NCBI GenBank assembly: GCA_007122505.1
Contig: SKTQ01000211.1
Span: 1 to 23,306 of the forward strand
Length of the DNA stretch: 23,306 nt
Reading direction: 5' to 3'
Source of the DNA: Bacteroidales bacterium
GTDB lineage: Bacteria > Bacteroidota > Bacteroidia > Bacteroidales > UBA7960
Below are positions 1-7,851 of the stretch, piece by piece. The notes below the pieces were generated by a model that did no database searches, was not told where the DNA came from, and saw nothing but the letters and a program-made list of their open reading frames with translations. Every line of letters starts with the position of its first letter. The stretch's first letter is position 1. The translations under genes were made by a program, and so were the position numbers.

Positions 1-2
1 TG

Positions 3-314
3 ATGAGGTATAAGTTAGTCATTCAACCGGAAGTATTTGATGATATTCAGGATGGAATTGACTGGTACAATTCGCGCCAAAAGGGATTGGGAAAAAGATT
101 TTTCGATGCTGTAAAGCAGGAATACAAAACGCTACGGATTAATCCCGGATTTCAGGTGCGTTATGATGAAGTAAAATGCCTGCCGGTAAAGAAATTCCCA
201 TACATGATACACTATTACGTAATCGAAGAATCAAAGACTGTGGTGGTAATGGGTGTTATTAATACTTATTTGAATCCTGCCATATGGGAAAAACGAACAG
301 GGAAAACTAAATAA
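3..314 (+). CDS. RelE/ParE-family type II toxin
   Basis: This 103-aa protein has the size and pattern of the RelE/ParE toxin superfamily. An N-terminal strand (about residues 3-8) is followed by a helix with the D-x-x-x-x-I-x-W-Y-x-x motif (about 12-24), a second helix with G-L-G-x-R-F (29-34), and a strand-rich C-terminal half with V-K-K-F-P-Y-x-I-x-Y (about 62-71). Family members are gyrase poisons (ParE) or ribosome-dependent mRNases (RelE). The sequence alone does not decide between these, although the W-Y-x-x-x and F-P-Y features are common in ParE-like proteins. The ATG at 3 overlaps a TGA at 1-3, the usual translational coupling of a toxin to an upstream antitoxin, so the antitoxin gene should end at base 3 and lie almost wholly outside the window. 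No partner is visible downstream. Confidence 0.8.
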   Translation: MRYKLVIQPEVFDDIQDGIDWYNSRQKGLGKRFFDAVKQEYKTLRINPGFQVRYDEVKCLPVKKFPYMIHYYVIEESKTVVVMGVINTYLNPAIWEKRTGKTK

Positions 315-495
315 CCTATTTCTGTCAAGTGCCATAATGATTGGCACAATCTATTGTTTGTCTCAATATTTTTATCCATATTGGGAAAGGACACTCACAA
401 TTGAATTATTAGCAGTTATTAGCACTTGCCAAAACCCAAAAATATGGGAAGAAAAAACCTCCAGGAAATAATAGTGTGAGATATGTCAATAACAA

Positions 496-539
496 ATATC
501 CTTTGATTTTTTCATTCGTGCATTCGTGGCAATTATTTT
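496..539 (+). repeat. 44-bp direct repeat, copy 1
   Basis: This 44-base sequence recurs without mismatch at 780-823. Inside it the octamer CATTCGTG occurs twice in tandem (513-528), followed by GC. Sequences with an ATTCGTG-ATTCGTGG core are, from general recollection, frequent dispersed intergenic repeats in Bacteroidota genomes. The function is unknown. Confidence 0.9.
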
Positions 540-586
540 TCACTGCTGTCCGGAAAAAATGCACAATAACTCCTAAACGCTTGATT

Positions 587-727
587 TATATCGTCCCTAC
601 GGGACTTAAAAGAATGGGGGGTTGTTTTTGATTCTACTAAGATTAGGCCCCTAACGGGGCTGCCCTGACAGGGACAAAATCCTGGCAGTATGGCATTATA
701 GGGTATGTCCAGAAGTCCCGTTAGGCC
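587..727. repeat. Block of short GC-rich palindromes
   Basis: The block contains GTCCC-TAC-GGGAC (593-605), GCCCC-TAAC-GGGGC (647-660) and CCCTG-A-CAGGG (663-673). It ends with TCCCGTTAGGCC (716-727), which resembles the complement of the second palindrome. The modules share a GTCCC/GGGAC-like theme in an otherwise AT-rich area, as in REP-like dispersed elements. The short minus-strand ORF that crosses it is most likely a by-product of the repeat rather than a gene. Confidence 0.65.
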
Positions 728-779
728 GTAATACAATTTCGCCGGTTACATGCCGGACAGTAGGCATAAATTATATCGG

Positions 780-823
780 ATATCCTTTGATTTTTTCATT
801 CGTGCATTCGTGGCAATTATTTT
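780..823 (+). repeat. 44-bp direct repeat, copy 2
   Basis: This is a perfect copy of 496-539, in the same orientation, with the tandem CATTCGTG octamers at 797-812. Together the copies flank 240 bases that hold the palindrome block, an arrangement that could arise from recombination between dispersed copies or from insertion of a composite element. Confidence 0.9.
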
Positions 824-942
824 AAGCATTAAGGTATTAAGGAAAAAGAGAGGATATATACCCAAGCCCGATCTTATGACCACATTACAGTGGCTGGATA
901 TCGGTGAAAAAGAAGAAACGGAAAAACCTATGATGTTCCGGA

Positions 943-1986
943 TCAAAAAATGGTAACGCCAAAATGTGCAAGCACCATATGCAAAATCAGTCCCAGCATA
1001 AACATCCCGCCAAACTTGCGGTTATGAACAAAAGCATAGGATGAATACCAGAGCGGCCAGGCATCTTTCGGATAATATGAAGGGCATTCTTCAGGGGTGG
1101 GTTTGGTAAACACCCGCCGGATGGTACCGAGATAAAAAGGCAATGCCACAAGAACCAGCAAAAGTGCCACGGAGAAGAAACCGGTAGCAATCAGATAGAA
1201 AACAACGAGGTATTGCAGGGCAAATAATACCAAGGTCGTTCTCCGGGCAGCCAAATGCCCGATAATCACCGGAAACGTTCTCACTTTTCTGGGTTTATCC
1301 CAGGGTATCTTGTCAATATGTTTCCCGAACAATACCGCTGTCGGGCCCAGAGCATATGGTAAACTTGCGATGGCTACATCCCATGACCAAAAACCTGTGA
1401 TGGCAAGAAAACCACCGCCGATCATCATGGGCCCCCACACCACTACCACGAGGGGTTCACCCAAACCGATATGTTTAAGCGGCCAGTTGTAGGCAAAAAG
1501 AAGCACAACCCCCACCAGGAAAAACCATAAAACGGTTGTACCGGAAGCAATCACCAGCCAGATACCTGCAAGGGCTCCGATCAATGCGGTTAGAAATGCC
1601 ATCCTGCGTGACTGCCCAAGGGACATGAAACCCTGCTCAACCGGCTGGGTGCCATACTGCGTGCGAAAAGCATTGTTTTTGTCAATGCCCCTCCGGTGAT
1701 CGGTCAGATCGTTGAGGATATTGTTGGCAGCATGAGCCATCAGCAGGCCCACGAGCAATACTAAAAATCTTGTCCAGTCAAAATGGCCTGCCATCTGGGC
1801 ATACATGCCGGCAATGATGCCTGCAAACAGGGTCATTAAAAGGACTGCAGCCCTGGTAGATATCAACCAGCGACTAAAAGGGTCAAGAGCGTCCCATTGT
1901 GCCTTGTCTTTCACGCGGGGTATGCCGGCAAGCGCTTTGCGCCACATACCTGTATCGGGTCTGAGCAATGTATATTTTTGTTGCAT
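943..1986 (-). CDS. UbiA-family membrane prenyltransferase
   Basis: This 347-aa polytopic membrane protein belongs to the UbiA superfamily, which attaches isoprenoid chains to aromatic or related acceptors. The first Asp-rich motif is at about 92-102 (N-D-L-T-D-H-R-R-G-I-D), after the second hydrophobic segment. The second is at about 225-237 (D-K-I-P-W-D-K-P-R-K-V-R-T), followed by F-P-V-I-I-G. These are the two magnesium-diphosphate binding sites of the family. Roughly eight hydrophobic segments are apparent. It has an N-terminal extension of about 40 residues and a C-terminal loop around 305-330 that ordinary MenA proteins lack, so the acceptor (menaquinone head group or another quinone or lipid) cannot be named. 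It is the last gene of the minus-strand cluster, 86 bases after pyrF. ATG at 1984-1986. Confidence 0.85.
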   Translation of the reverse strand: MQQKYTLLRPDTGMWRKALAGIPRVKDKAQWDALDPFSRWLISTRAAVLLMTLFAGIIAGMYAQMAGHFDWTRFLVLLVGLLMAHAANNILNDLTDHRRGIDKNNAFRTQYGTQPVEQGFMSLGQSRRMAFLTALIGALAGIWLVIASGTTVLWFFLVGVVLLFAYNWPLKHIGLGEPLVVVVWGPMMIGGGFLAITGFWSWDVAIASLPYALGPTAVLFGKHIDKIPWDKPRKVRTFPVIIGHLAARRTTLVLFALQYLVVFYLIATGFFSVALLLVLVALPFYLGTIRRVFTKPTPEECPSYYPKDAWPLWYSSYAFVHNRKFGGMFMLGLILHMVLAHFGVTIF

Positions 1987-2072
1987 TTATTTATAGTTTT
2001 GAAATGGGATTTCTGTGTAAAACATCAAAAAAACAATAAAAACATCAAAAGGTTTGAAAAAAGGAAACAGAA

Positions 2073-2954
2073 TCAGGCAGGGTAGTTTCTAAGAGTAAGG
2101 ATTTCCTGCATTTGCTGCTGGTAATGTTCTGCCACACTCTTTGCTTTTTCAGCAAAGTCTTCTCCCTGTGAGGCGTATAAAACAGCCCTGGACACATTCA
2201 CAAGGATTCCTGCATCCTTTGTTAGTGTTTTTGCAGCAATTTGCTGTAAATCACCACCCTGTGTTCCCACCCCGGGTATGAGCAGGAAATGCTCCGGAAT
2301 GATTTCCCGGATCGAATCCAGCATTTCAGGATGAGTGGCGCCGACTACATACATGGTGTTTTCCAGATTACCCCACTTGGAGCTTTCTTCGATCACCAGT
2401 TCAAACAGCTTTTTCCAGTAGCAGGTTTTAATGCCCAGTTTTTCAAGCAATGTCGGTAATTGCGGTTGCAAAACCTGGAAATCAATGGAACCGGGGTTTG
2501 AAGTAAGGGCCAGTATAATCGCCCATTTCCCTTCATAAGAGAGAAAAGGTTTCACGGCATCATGACCCAGGTAGGGATTTACTGTAACCGCATCAAAGCC
2601 CAGATGTTCGAAAAAAGCGCCGGCATACTGAAGAGACGTATTACCAATATCGGCACGTTTGGCGTCGGCAATGGAGAAAACGGGTCCTTCGGGGTGCTCC
2701 GACAGGTATGCCATGGTTTTCTCCAGGCTTTTCCAGCCTTTGCTCCCACGGGCTTCATAAAAAGCCAGGTTTGGTTTATAAGCAACCGCGGCACCAATGG
2801 TGGCATCAATAATCATCCGGTTAAATGCAAAAACCGGATCATCGGGATATTTTTTTTGGATATGGACAGGAATACGCTCCGGGTCTGTATCTAACCCGAC
2901 ACAAAGAAAAGACTTCTTTTCCTTAATCAATTGAATGAGTTGCTGCCTGTTCAT
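2073..2954 (-). CDS. pyrF: Orotidine 5'-phosphate decarboxylase (long, type 2)
   Basis: This cytosolic enzyme converts OMP to UMP, the last step of de novo pyrimidine synthesis. The 293-aa length fits the longer bacterial type-2 OMP decarboxylases. The catalytic D-x-K-x-x-D motif is D97-A-K99-R-A-D102-I-G-N-T. The N-terminal substrate segment F-L-C-V-G-L-D-T-D is at 16-24. The C-terminal phosphate-binding region includes P-G-V-G-T-Q-G-G-D and, further on, L-V-N-V-S-R-A-V. The gene starts 11 bases after prfA on the same strand and is very likely cotranscribed with it. The purM-prfA-pyrF order, putting purine and pyrimidine enzymes on either side of a release factor, is familiar in Bacteroidota. 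Confidence 0.95.
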   Translation of the reverse strand: MNRQQLIQLIKEKKSFLCVGLDTDPERIPVHIQKKYPDDPVFAFNRMIIDATIGAAVAYKPNLAFYEARGSKGWKSLEKTMAYLSEHPEGPVFSIADAKRADIGNTSLQYAGAFFEHLGFDAVTVNPYLGHDAVKPFLSYEGKWAIILALTSNPGSIDFQVLQPQLPTLLEKLGIKTCYWKKLFELVIEESSKWGNLENTMYVVGATHPEMLDSIREIIPEHFLLIPGVGTQGGDLQQIAAKTLTKDAGILVNVSRAVLYASQGEDFAEKAKSVAEHYQQQMQEILTLRNYPA

Positions 2955-2965
2955 GTTATGAGGTT

Positions 2966-4039
2966 TCAGGATACACCTTCTTTAAGCTTTTCTGCATTTT
3001 CGGCAACCTGCAGCGCATCGATGATGTTCATAATGTCGCCGTCTATGATGGCCGATAAATTATAAAGTGTAAGTCCGATACGGTGATCGGTAACCCTACC
3101 CTGCGGAAAATTATATGTTCTGATTTTGGCTGACCTGTCACCGGTGGAGACCATGGTTTTTCTCTTGGACGCGATCTCATCCAGATACTTCTTGTATTCC
3201 ATGTCAAAGATTCTGGAGCGGAGCACTTTCATGGCTTTCTCCATATTTTTGATCTGCGATTTCTGATCCTGACAGGAAACAACAATACCTGTTGGGACAT
3301 GGGTTAAACGCACTGCCGAATAAGTGGTGTTTACAGACTGGCCGCCCGGACCGGAAGAACAAAAAGTTTCCTTTTTGATGTCGCCGGTTTTGAGTTCAAT
3401 ATCAAACTCATCCGCTTCGGGCAATACAGCAACTGTGGCAGCACTGGTATGCACCCTACCCTGTGTTTCTGTCTGCGGAACCCTTTGGACACGGTGCACC
3501 CCCGATTCATACTTCAGGATGCCATATACACCATCGCCTGAAACATTGAAGATCACTTCCTTGAAGCCTCCTGACGTACCTTCGTTCATGTCCACCAGTT
3601 CTGTACTCCATCCCTGCGATTCACAAAATTTCAGGTACATCCTGTAAAGATCACCGGCAAAAATCGCGGCCTCATCACCACCGGTACCGGCACGTATTTC
3701 TACAATGGCATTTTTGTCATCCTGGGGATCGGAAGGAATCAGCAAAACCCGTATTTCTTCCTCAAGTTTATCACGCTTTTCCTGTAAGTCATCCAGTTCC
3801 GATTTGGCCATTTCCCTGAACTCAGGGTCTTTTTCACCAACGAGTATCTCTTTGGCCGATGCGATATTGTCGACTACATTCTTGTATTCTCCATAAGCAT
3901 CAACGATGGGCTGCAGGTCCTTGTACTCCTTGCTCAGGCGTATATACCGCTTCATGTCGCCGATCACCTCCGGATCAACGATCAATTGAGCTACTTCCTC
4001 ATGCCGCCCCTTAATGGCCTGTAGTTTTTCCAATAACAT
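2966..4039 (-). CDS. prfA: Peptide chain release factor 1
   Basis: This 357-aa class I release factor acts at the ribosome to terminate at UAA and UAG. The GGQ motif that triggers peptidyl-tRNA hydrolysis is at 232-234, within S-S-G-P-G-G-Q-S-V-N-T. The stop-codon recognition tripeptide is P-Q-T at 188-190, in the R-V-P-Q-T-E-T-Q-G-R-V-H-T-S context. The P-x-T form is diagnostic of RF1, since RF2 has S-P-F. The N-terminal third is a charged helical domain, and G-T-G-G-D-E-A (118-124) is typical of the family. Full length, ATG start at 4037-4039. It lies 52 bases after purM and 11 bases before pyrF. The prmC methyltransferase gene that often accompanies prfA elsewhere is not here. Confidence 0.97.
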   Translation of the reverse strand: MLLEKLQAIKGRHEEVAQLIVDPEVIGDMKRYIRLSKEYKDLQPIVDAYGEYKNVVDNIASAKEILVGEKDPEFREMAKSELDDLQEKRDKLEEEIRVLLIPSDPQDDKNAIVEIRAGTGGDEAAIFAGDLYRMYLKFCESQGWSTELVDMNEGTSGGFKEVIFNVSGDGVYGILKYESGVHRVQRVPQTETQGRVHTSAATVAVLPEADEFDIELKTGDIKKETFCSSGPGGQSVNTTYSAVRLTHVPTGIVVSCQDQKSQIKNMEKAMKVLRSRIFDMEYKKYLDEIASKRKTMVSTGDRSAKIRTYNFPQGRVTDHRIGLTLYNLSAIIDGDIMNIIDALQVAENAEKLKEGVS

Positions 4040-4091
4040 GTCCTATGGTTTTTGACATGCAAAGTTACAAAAAAAGAGGGCTGCAATTACA

Positions 4092-5261
4092 TCAGGAATA
4101 ATCTATGCTTCCTTCAGGACTGTAAATGGTAAGTTTTTTGTTTTCAGCGGGTAGGACTTTCCCAACCTGTTTGGCCTCCAGATGGAAATCGGTACACAAA
4201 GCAATAAGCTCATCAGCGGCTGCCGGGTCATCAAGATATACTTCAAAACGGTGGCCCATATTGAACACGCGGTACATCTCGTGCCAGGATGCATCCGATT
4301 CTTTTTGAATATGCAGAAACAACGGAGGAGGCTCAAACAGACTATCTTTTACAACATGCACTGAATCAACAAAGTGCATTACTTTGGTTTGCCCACCACC
4401 GCTGCAATGTATCATCCCCTTGACATGTTTTCTGAAAATTTTCAACATTTTTGACACCACCGGCGCATAGGTTCTGGTGGGGCTCAACAACAGTTGTCCG
4501 AGATTGAGAGGTAACCCGGCAATGGAGTCCGACACCAGTCCTGAGCCGGAATAGACCATGCTTTCATCCAAATCGGCGTCAAAAGTTTCGGAATAGGTCC
4601 GGGCGTAATTTTTGTGCAGTACATCGTGTCTGGCCGCAGTAAGTCCATTGCTGCCAATGCCGCTGTTGTAGCAGTCTTCATATTTGGTTTGCCCGAAAGA
4701 GGCCAGTCCGACAATTACATTACCGGCTGAAATCCGGTCGTTGGAGACCACTTCTTCCCTGGGCATACGGGCAACGACAGTAGAATCCACAATAACCGTC
4801 TTTACGAGGTCGCCCACATCTGCCGTTTCACCCCCTGTAAGTACCATATGGATACCCAGATCGTTCATTTTTTGCAGGAAGTTTTCCGTGCCGTTGATGA
4901 GTGCGGTCAATACCTCACCGGGGATATTCTTTTTGTTTCGGCCGATGGTGGAAGAAACCAGGATGTTATTTGTGGCACCGACGCATAGGAGATCGTCCAG
5001 GTTCATCACTATTGCATCCTGCGCTATCCCCTCCCACACAGACAGGTCGCCGGTTTCTTTCCAGTAGAGGTAAGCCAGTGATGATTTGGTACCGGCCCCG
5101 TCGGCATGCATCACATTACAGAACAGGGGGTCGCTGCCAAGGTAATCAGGTACGATTTTGCAGAATGCTTTAGGATACAAACCTTTGGAGAGGTTCTTTA
5201 TGGCTTTGTGAACATCCTCTTTTCCAGCAGACACTCCTCTTTGCTGATACCTGTCCATCAT
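4092..5261 (-). CDS. purM: Phosphoribosylformylglycinamidine cyclo-ligase (AIR synthase)
   Basis: PurM closes FGAM to AIR with ATP in purine synthesis. The 389-aa protein is longer than the roughly 345 aa of the E. coli enzyme, as is usual for the Bacteroidota form. Key signs are the D-G-A-G-T-K nucleotide motif at 54-59, the acidic segment Q-D-A-I-V-M-N-L-D-D-L-L (about 82-93), the G-G-E-T-A-D motif near 142-147, and the R-S-G-x-x-G-like segment of the PurM/SelD fold in the C-terminal half. The ATG (5259-5261) overlaps the TGA of the upstream OmpA-family gene in an ATGA, so its translation is probably coupled. A second in-frame ATG follows immediately and could be the actual start. Confidence 0.93.
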   Translation of the reverse strand: MMDRYQQRGVSAGKEDVHKAIKNLSKGLYPKAFCKIVPDYLGSDPLFCNVMHADGAGTKSSLAYLYWKETGDLSVWEGIAQDAIVMNLDDLLCVGATNNILVSSTIGRNKKNIPGEVLTALINGTENFLQKMNDLGIHMVLTGGETADVGDLVKTVIVDSTVVARMPREEVVSNDRISAGNVIVGLASFGQTKYEDCYNSGIGSNGLTAARHDVLHKNYARTYSETFDADLDESMVYSGSGLVSDSIAGLPLNLGQLLLSPTRTYAPVVSKMLKIFRKHVKGMIHCSGGGQTKVMHFVDSVHVVKDSLFEPPPLFLHIQKESDASWHEMYRVFNMGHRFEVYLDDPAAADELIALCTDFHLEAKQVGKVLPAENKKLTIYSPEGSIDYS

Positions 5262-7321
5262 TGGCGTCGGGGTTCTGTTGACGGTTGCGTGCCCGGTTCC
5301 TCTTCCCGCTCAGGTGGTTCATAATCCTCACGGATCACCCTGAATTCGGTTCGCCGGTTCAGCTGATGCGCCACATCCTGATGTTCCTCGTCAGGCAGGC
5401 TTGCAATGAATTCTTCCGTAAGCACTGTGCCGGCCTCAAACAGGAAGCCATCTCTTACAATATCCCTGTCAACCACACGCGGCCGTCTTTTTCCATATCC
5501 AACGGCTTCCAGTCTTGCGCTCTCAATCCCCTGATCCATTAAGTAGTCAACAACGGCACGGGCACGGCGAAATGAAAGTGTATCATTATACTCATGGGTA
5601 CCCCGGCTGTCGGTATGTGATGCCAGTTCTATCACAATATTGGGGTTTTCCTGCATGATAAGAATCAGGCCATTCAGAGAGTCTTTAAACTGGGGTTGTA
5701 AGGCCCAGCTGTCAAATTCATACAGGATTTCGGGAAGTTCTACGGCAGTAATGGGAATGGGTGCAATGGCAATTTCAAGGTCAAACTCTCTGCTTCTTTC
5801 CAGTCCCATGGTAGATACGGCATCCCTTCCTGAAAAATAACCTGATTTATTTACCAGAATATCGAAATTTGTATTTCCCTTCACAATGGTTTCATCAAAC
5901 AAAAACTGGCCATCCCGGTCGGTTTCCATCTGTTCCAGCGTGCCATCCGATCCGACCAGTTGAACGGTTGCACCCTGAACCACCGTTTTTGTGCTGTCGT
6001 CGAGAACGACACCACTGATGTTGAAAACCACCGGTGCCAGATAGAAGGAGAAAATGTCGTAGGCTCCGGTTCGGCCGCGGTTTGAGGTAAAAAAGCCCTG
6101 CTCGAGGCCCGGTTTGAAAATAATGCCAAAGTCATCGGCCGAGCTGTTGATGGGCACGCCTGCGTTTACCGGTTCCGTCCAGCCGTCAGGGGTCAGTGTC
6201 GACCTGAAAATATCCAAGCCTCCCATGCCCGGATGGCCATCAGAAGCGAAGTACAGGCTGCCGTCCTCGTGCACATAGGGAAACATTTCATTACCCTTGG
6301 TATTTATGGTTTCGCCAAGGTTTTCGGGTGGCCCGAAATCACCATTGGGGGAGTTGCGGCGTACTACCCAGATATCTTTTGTACCAATGCTTCCGGGCAT
6401 ATCGGAAACAAAATAGAGCGTAAGATCATCAGGGCTTATGGCCGGATGCCCCACCGTTACCAGGCTATCTTCAGTAAGAGGAATAACCTGTGGGTTTATC
6501 CAATTGGGCCCTTCCCTGGTGGCCCGGTATATTCGGCAACCCATATCGACATCTTCGGCTCTGACGCACCGGGTAAAGAACATTTCCGTAGCCGACCTGT
6601 TAACCGAGGGGGCCCCTTCGTTGAACTCGGTATTGATGGGGCCTTCGTCAAGCAGGCTGGGCCTGCTCCAGGCACCGGTTCTGTCCTGAAAGGTGATAAA
6701 GAAGGAGGTATGCTTGTTGCCTGTCCAGGGATCTGTGTCTCTGCCGAGAGCATCATCTCTTGAAGATGCGTAAATCATGCTCCTTCCCCTGTGATCAGTG
6801 AAGGCCGGTGTGAGATCGTCGGCCCGGGAGCTAAACAGGCGAATAAACTCAACTTCGTATTCTTCGGGTTCTTCCTTTAACTGGAGAGCCAGATCAACAG
6901 ATGCCACACCTCGTGGTCCTCTCCAGTCATCGGGTGCTTTTTCCGAATAACGGAGATACTGTACCCTGGCTTCTTCATATTTTCCGTTAAACATCATGGC
7001 GTCGGCCAGATACAATATGGCAATGGGATCGGGATAATTGCCGCGCACCGCACGGTTAAACCACCCTTCAGCCATGCGATGATTATTGGTATACCGGTAA
7101 CAAAGGGCAATCTGAAAAATGAGCCTGGTGGCTTCTGTACGGTCACGACGCCTGATACGGTTGTATGCCCTGCGATACAAATCTACGGCTTCATCATACT
7201 GCCTTAATTCGAAAGCACGTTCCGCACGCTCCAAACGCCGGTTCTGGGCAAAAGCCTCATCCGGAACAATCAACAAGAAAATAAAAAAGCTTAACAATAG
7301 AAGCTTGAGAAGCCTATGCAT
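5258..7321 (-). CDS. PorE-like OmpA-family protein (TPR, propeller, regulatory domain, OmpA)
   Basis: This 687-aa envelope protein has a signal peptide (about 1-25, A-F-A then Q) without a lipobox cysteine. A TPR-like helical region spans about 28-150. WD40/PD40-type propeller repeats follow (about 165-425), with segments such as Y-A-S-S-R-D-D, L-Y-F-V-S-D-M and L-Y-F-A-S-D-G. Next come a carboxypeptidase-regulatory/CNA-B-like domain (about 433-520) and a C-terminal OmpA peptidoglycan-binding domain (about 530-663) with H-T-D571-S-R-G and N-R-R-T-E-F at 655-660. The same four-domain order is described for PorE, a periplasmic T9SS protein of Porphyromonas, but Bacteroidota carry several paralogues of this type, so the T9SS role is an inference. 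The tail after 665 is rich in Pro and Glu. The gene follows tatA and overlaps purM by 4 bases. Confidence 0.85.
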   Translation of the reverse strand: MHRLLKLLLLSFFIFLLIVPDEAFAQNRRLERAERAFELRQYDEAVDLYRRAYNRIRRRDRTEATRLIFQIALCYRYTNNHRMAEGWFNRAVRGNYPDPIAILYLADAMMFNGKYEEARVQYLRYSEKAPDDWRGPRGVASVDLALQLKEEPEEYEVEFIRLFSSRADDLTPAFTDHRGRSMIYASSRDDALGRDTDPWTGNKHTSFFITFQDRTGAWSRPSLLDEGPINTEFNEGAPSVNRSATEMFFTRCVRAEDVDMGCRIYRATREGPNWINPQVIPLTEDSLVTVGHPAISPDDLTLYFVSDMPGSIGTKDIWVVRRNSPNGDFGPPENLGETINTKGNEMFPYVHEDGSLYFASDGHPGMGGLDIFRSTLTPDGWTEPVNAGVPINSSADDFGIIFKPGLEQGFFTSNRGRTGAYDIFSFYLAPVVFNISGVVLDDSTKTVVQGATVQLVGSDGTLEQMETDRDGQFLFDETIVKGNTNFDILVNKSGYFSGRDAVSTMGLERSREFDLEIAIAPIPITAVELPEILYEFDSWALQPQFKDSLNGLILIMQENPNIVIELASHTDSRGTHEYNDTLSFRRARAVVDYLMDQGIESARLEAVGYGKRRPRVVDRDIVRDGFLFEAGTVLTEEFIASLPDEEHQDVAHQLNRRTEFRVIREDYEPPEREEEPGTQPSTEPRRQ

Positions 7322-7433
7322 AGATGTATTCTGTTTCTGTTTACACTATTAATGACAATAACGGATTTCCAAACACCGAATATACAATCACCGATTCAAT
7401 AACGACCAAGAAAAAAAATAATTGCAAGACCGT

Positions 7434-7832
7434 CTATCCTGTATGCCCATCCTTTTCCTCATCCTGATCTTTTCTTCTGTAAGGATAGGGTATCTCATCA
7501 TCGGTACTGCCCTCAGTTTCACTTTCATCAGGCTTTTCTGAAATCGTTTCACCGGCATCTTCTTTTTTTTCTGTTACATCCCCGGCCTTACTTGCAGGGC
7601 TTTTGTCTGTTCCTGGATCCATCTCCCTTACCTCATTTTCAATGGTGGACGAATAGCGGTGGATTTCAGAATTGATCTCCCTCTGCACCTTTTTCACTTC
7701 ATTCATGCCACGGCCCACCATCCTGGCTATTTCAGGAATTCTTTTCGGCCCAAAAAGCACCAGGATGATCAGGAGAAGAACCAGTATCTCTCCGCCACTT
7801 ATTCCAAAAAGCAATATTTTTGGGAAAATCAT
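7434..7832 (-). CDS. tatA: TatA-type twin-arginine translocase subunit
   Basis: This 132-aa protein has the TatA/TatB plan: one N-terminal membrane helix (about 13-28, rich in L, I and V, with G-G-E at 13-15), the hinge F-G-P-K-R-I-P-E-I-A-R (27-37), an amphipathic helix to about 55, and a long acidic, low-complexity cytoplasmic tail. TatA oligomers form the protein-conducting part of the Tat pathway, which exports folded proteins bearing twin-arginine signals. TatA and TatB are hard to separate by sequence in Bacteroidota, and no tatC lies in the window. The tail ends in many Asp, Glu and Lys residues. The gene is first in a six-gene minus-strand run, 112 bases before the OmpA-family gene. 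ATG at 7830-7832. Confidence 0.85.
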   Translation of the reverse strand: MIFPKILLFGISGGEILVLLLIILVLFGPKRIPEIARMVGRGMNEVKKVQREINSEIHRYSSTIENEVREMDPGTDKSPASKAGDVTEKKEDAGETISEKPDESETEGSTDDEIPYPYRRKDQDEEKDGHTG

Positions 7833-7851
7833 CTCTGTTTTGTTTCGTTGA

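Larger units (their letters stand above)
315..942. other. Gene-poor repeat-bearing stretch after the toxin gene
   Basis: No convincing gene is visible in these 628 bases. It holds two small hairpins just after the toxin gene (GTGCC 329-333 with GGCAC 343-347, and CAATAT 364-369 with ATATTG 378-383, neither followed by a clean T-run), two identical 44-base direct repeats (496-539 and 780-823), and between them a block of short GC-rich palindromes (about 587-727). After the second repeat an open frame reaches 956 in the plus direction, but its origin is unclear. The stretch separates a toxin gene from a convergent housekeeping cluster and looks like accumulated dispersed-repeat DNA. Confidence 0.7.

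Noticed and set aside
533..736. 67-aa minus-strand ORF across the palindrome block
   Set aside because: It lies almost wholly within repetitive palindromic DNA, has no domain and begins in a poor context; such frames come with copies of the repeat and are not good evidence for a gene.
496..823. Repeats considered as a CRISPR array or insertion sequence
   Set aside because: There are only two repeat copies 240 bases apart with no regular spacers, no cas genes, no transposase and no terminal inverted repeats.
746..946. 66-aa minus-strand ORF after the repeat
   Set aside because: It overlaps the second 44-bp repeat, starts at the end of the prenyltransferase gene and has no recognisable features.
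6233..6763. 176-aa plus-strand ORF inside the PorE-like gene
   Set aside because: It is antisense to a well-supported coding region with recognisable domains, so it is a shadow frame.
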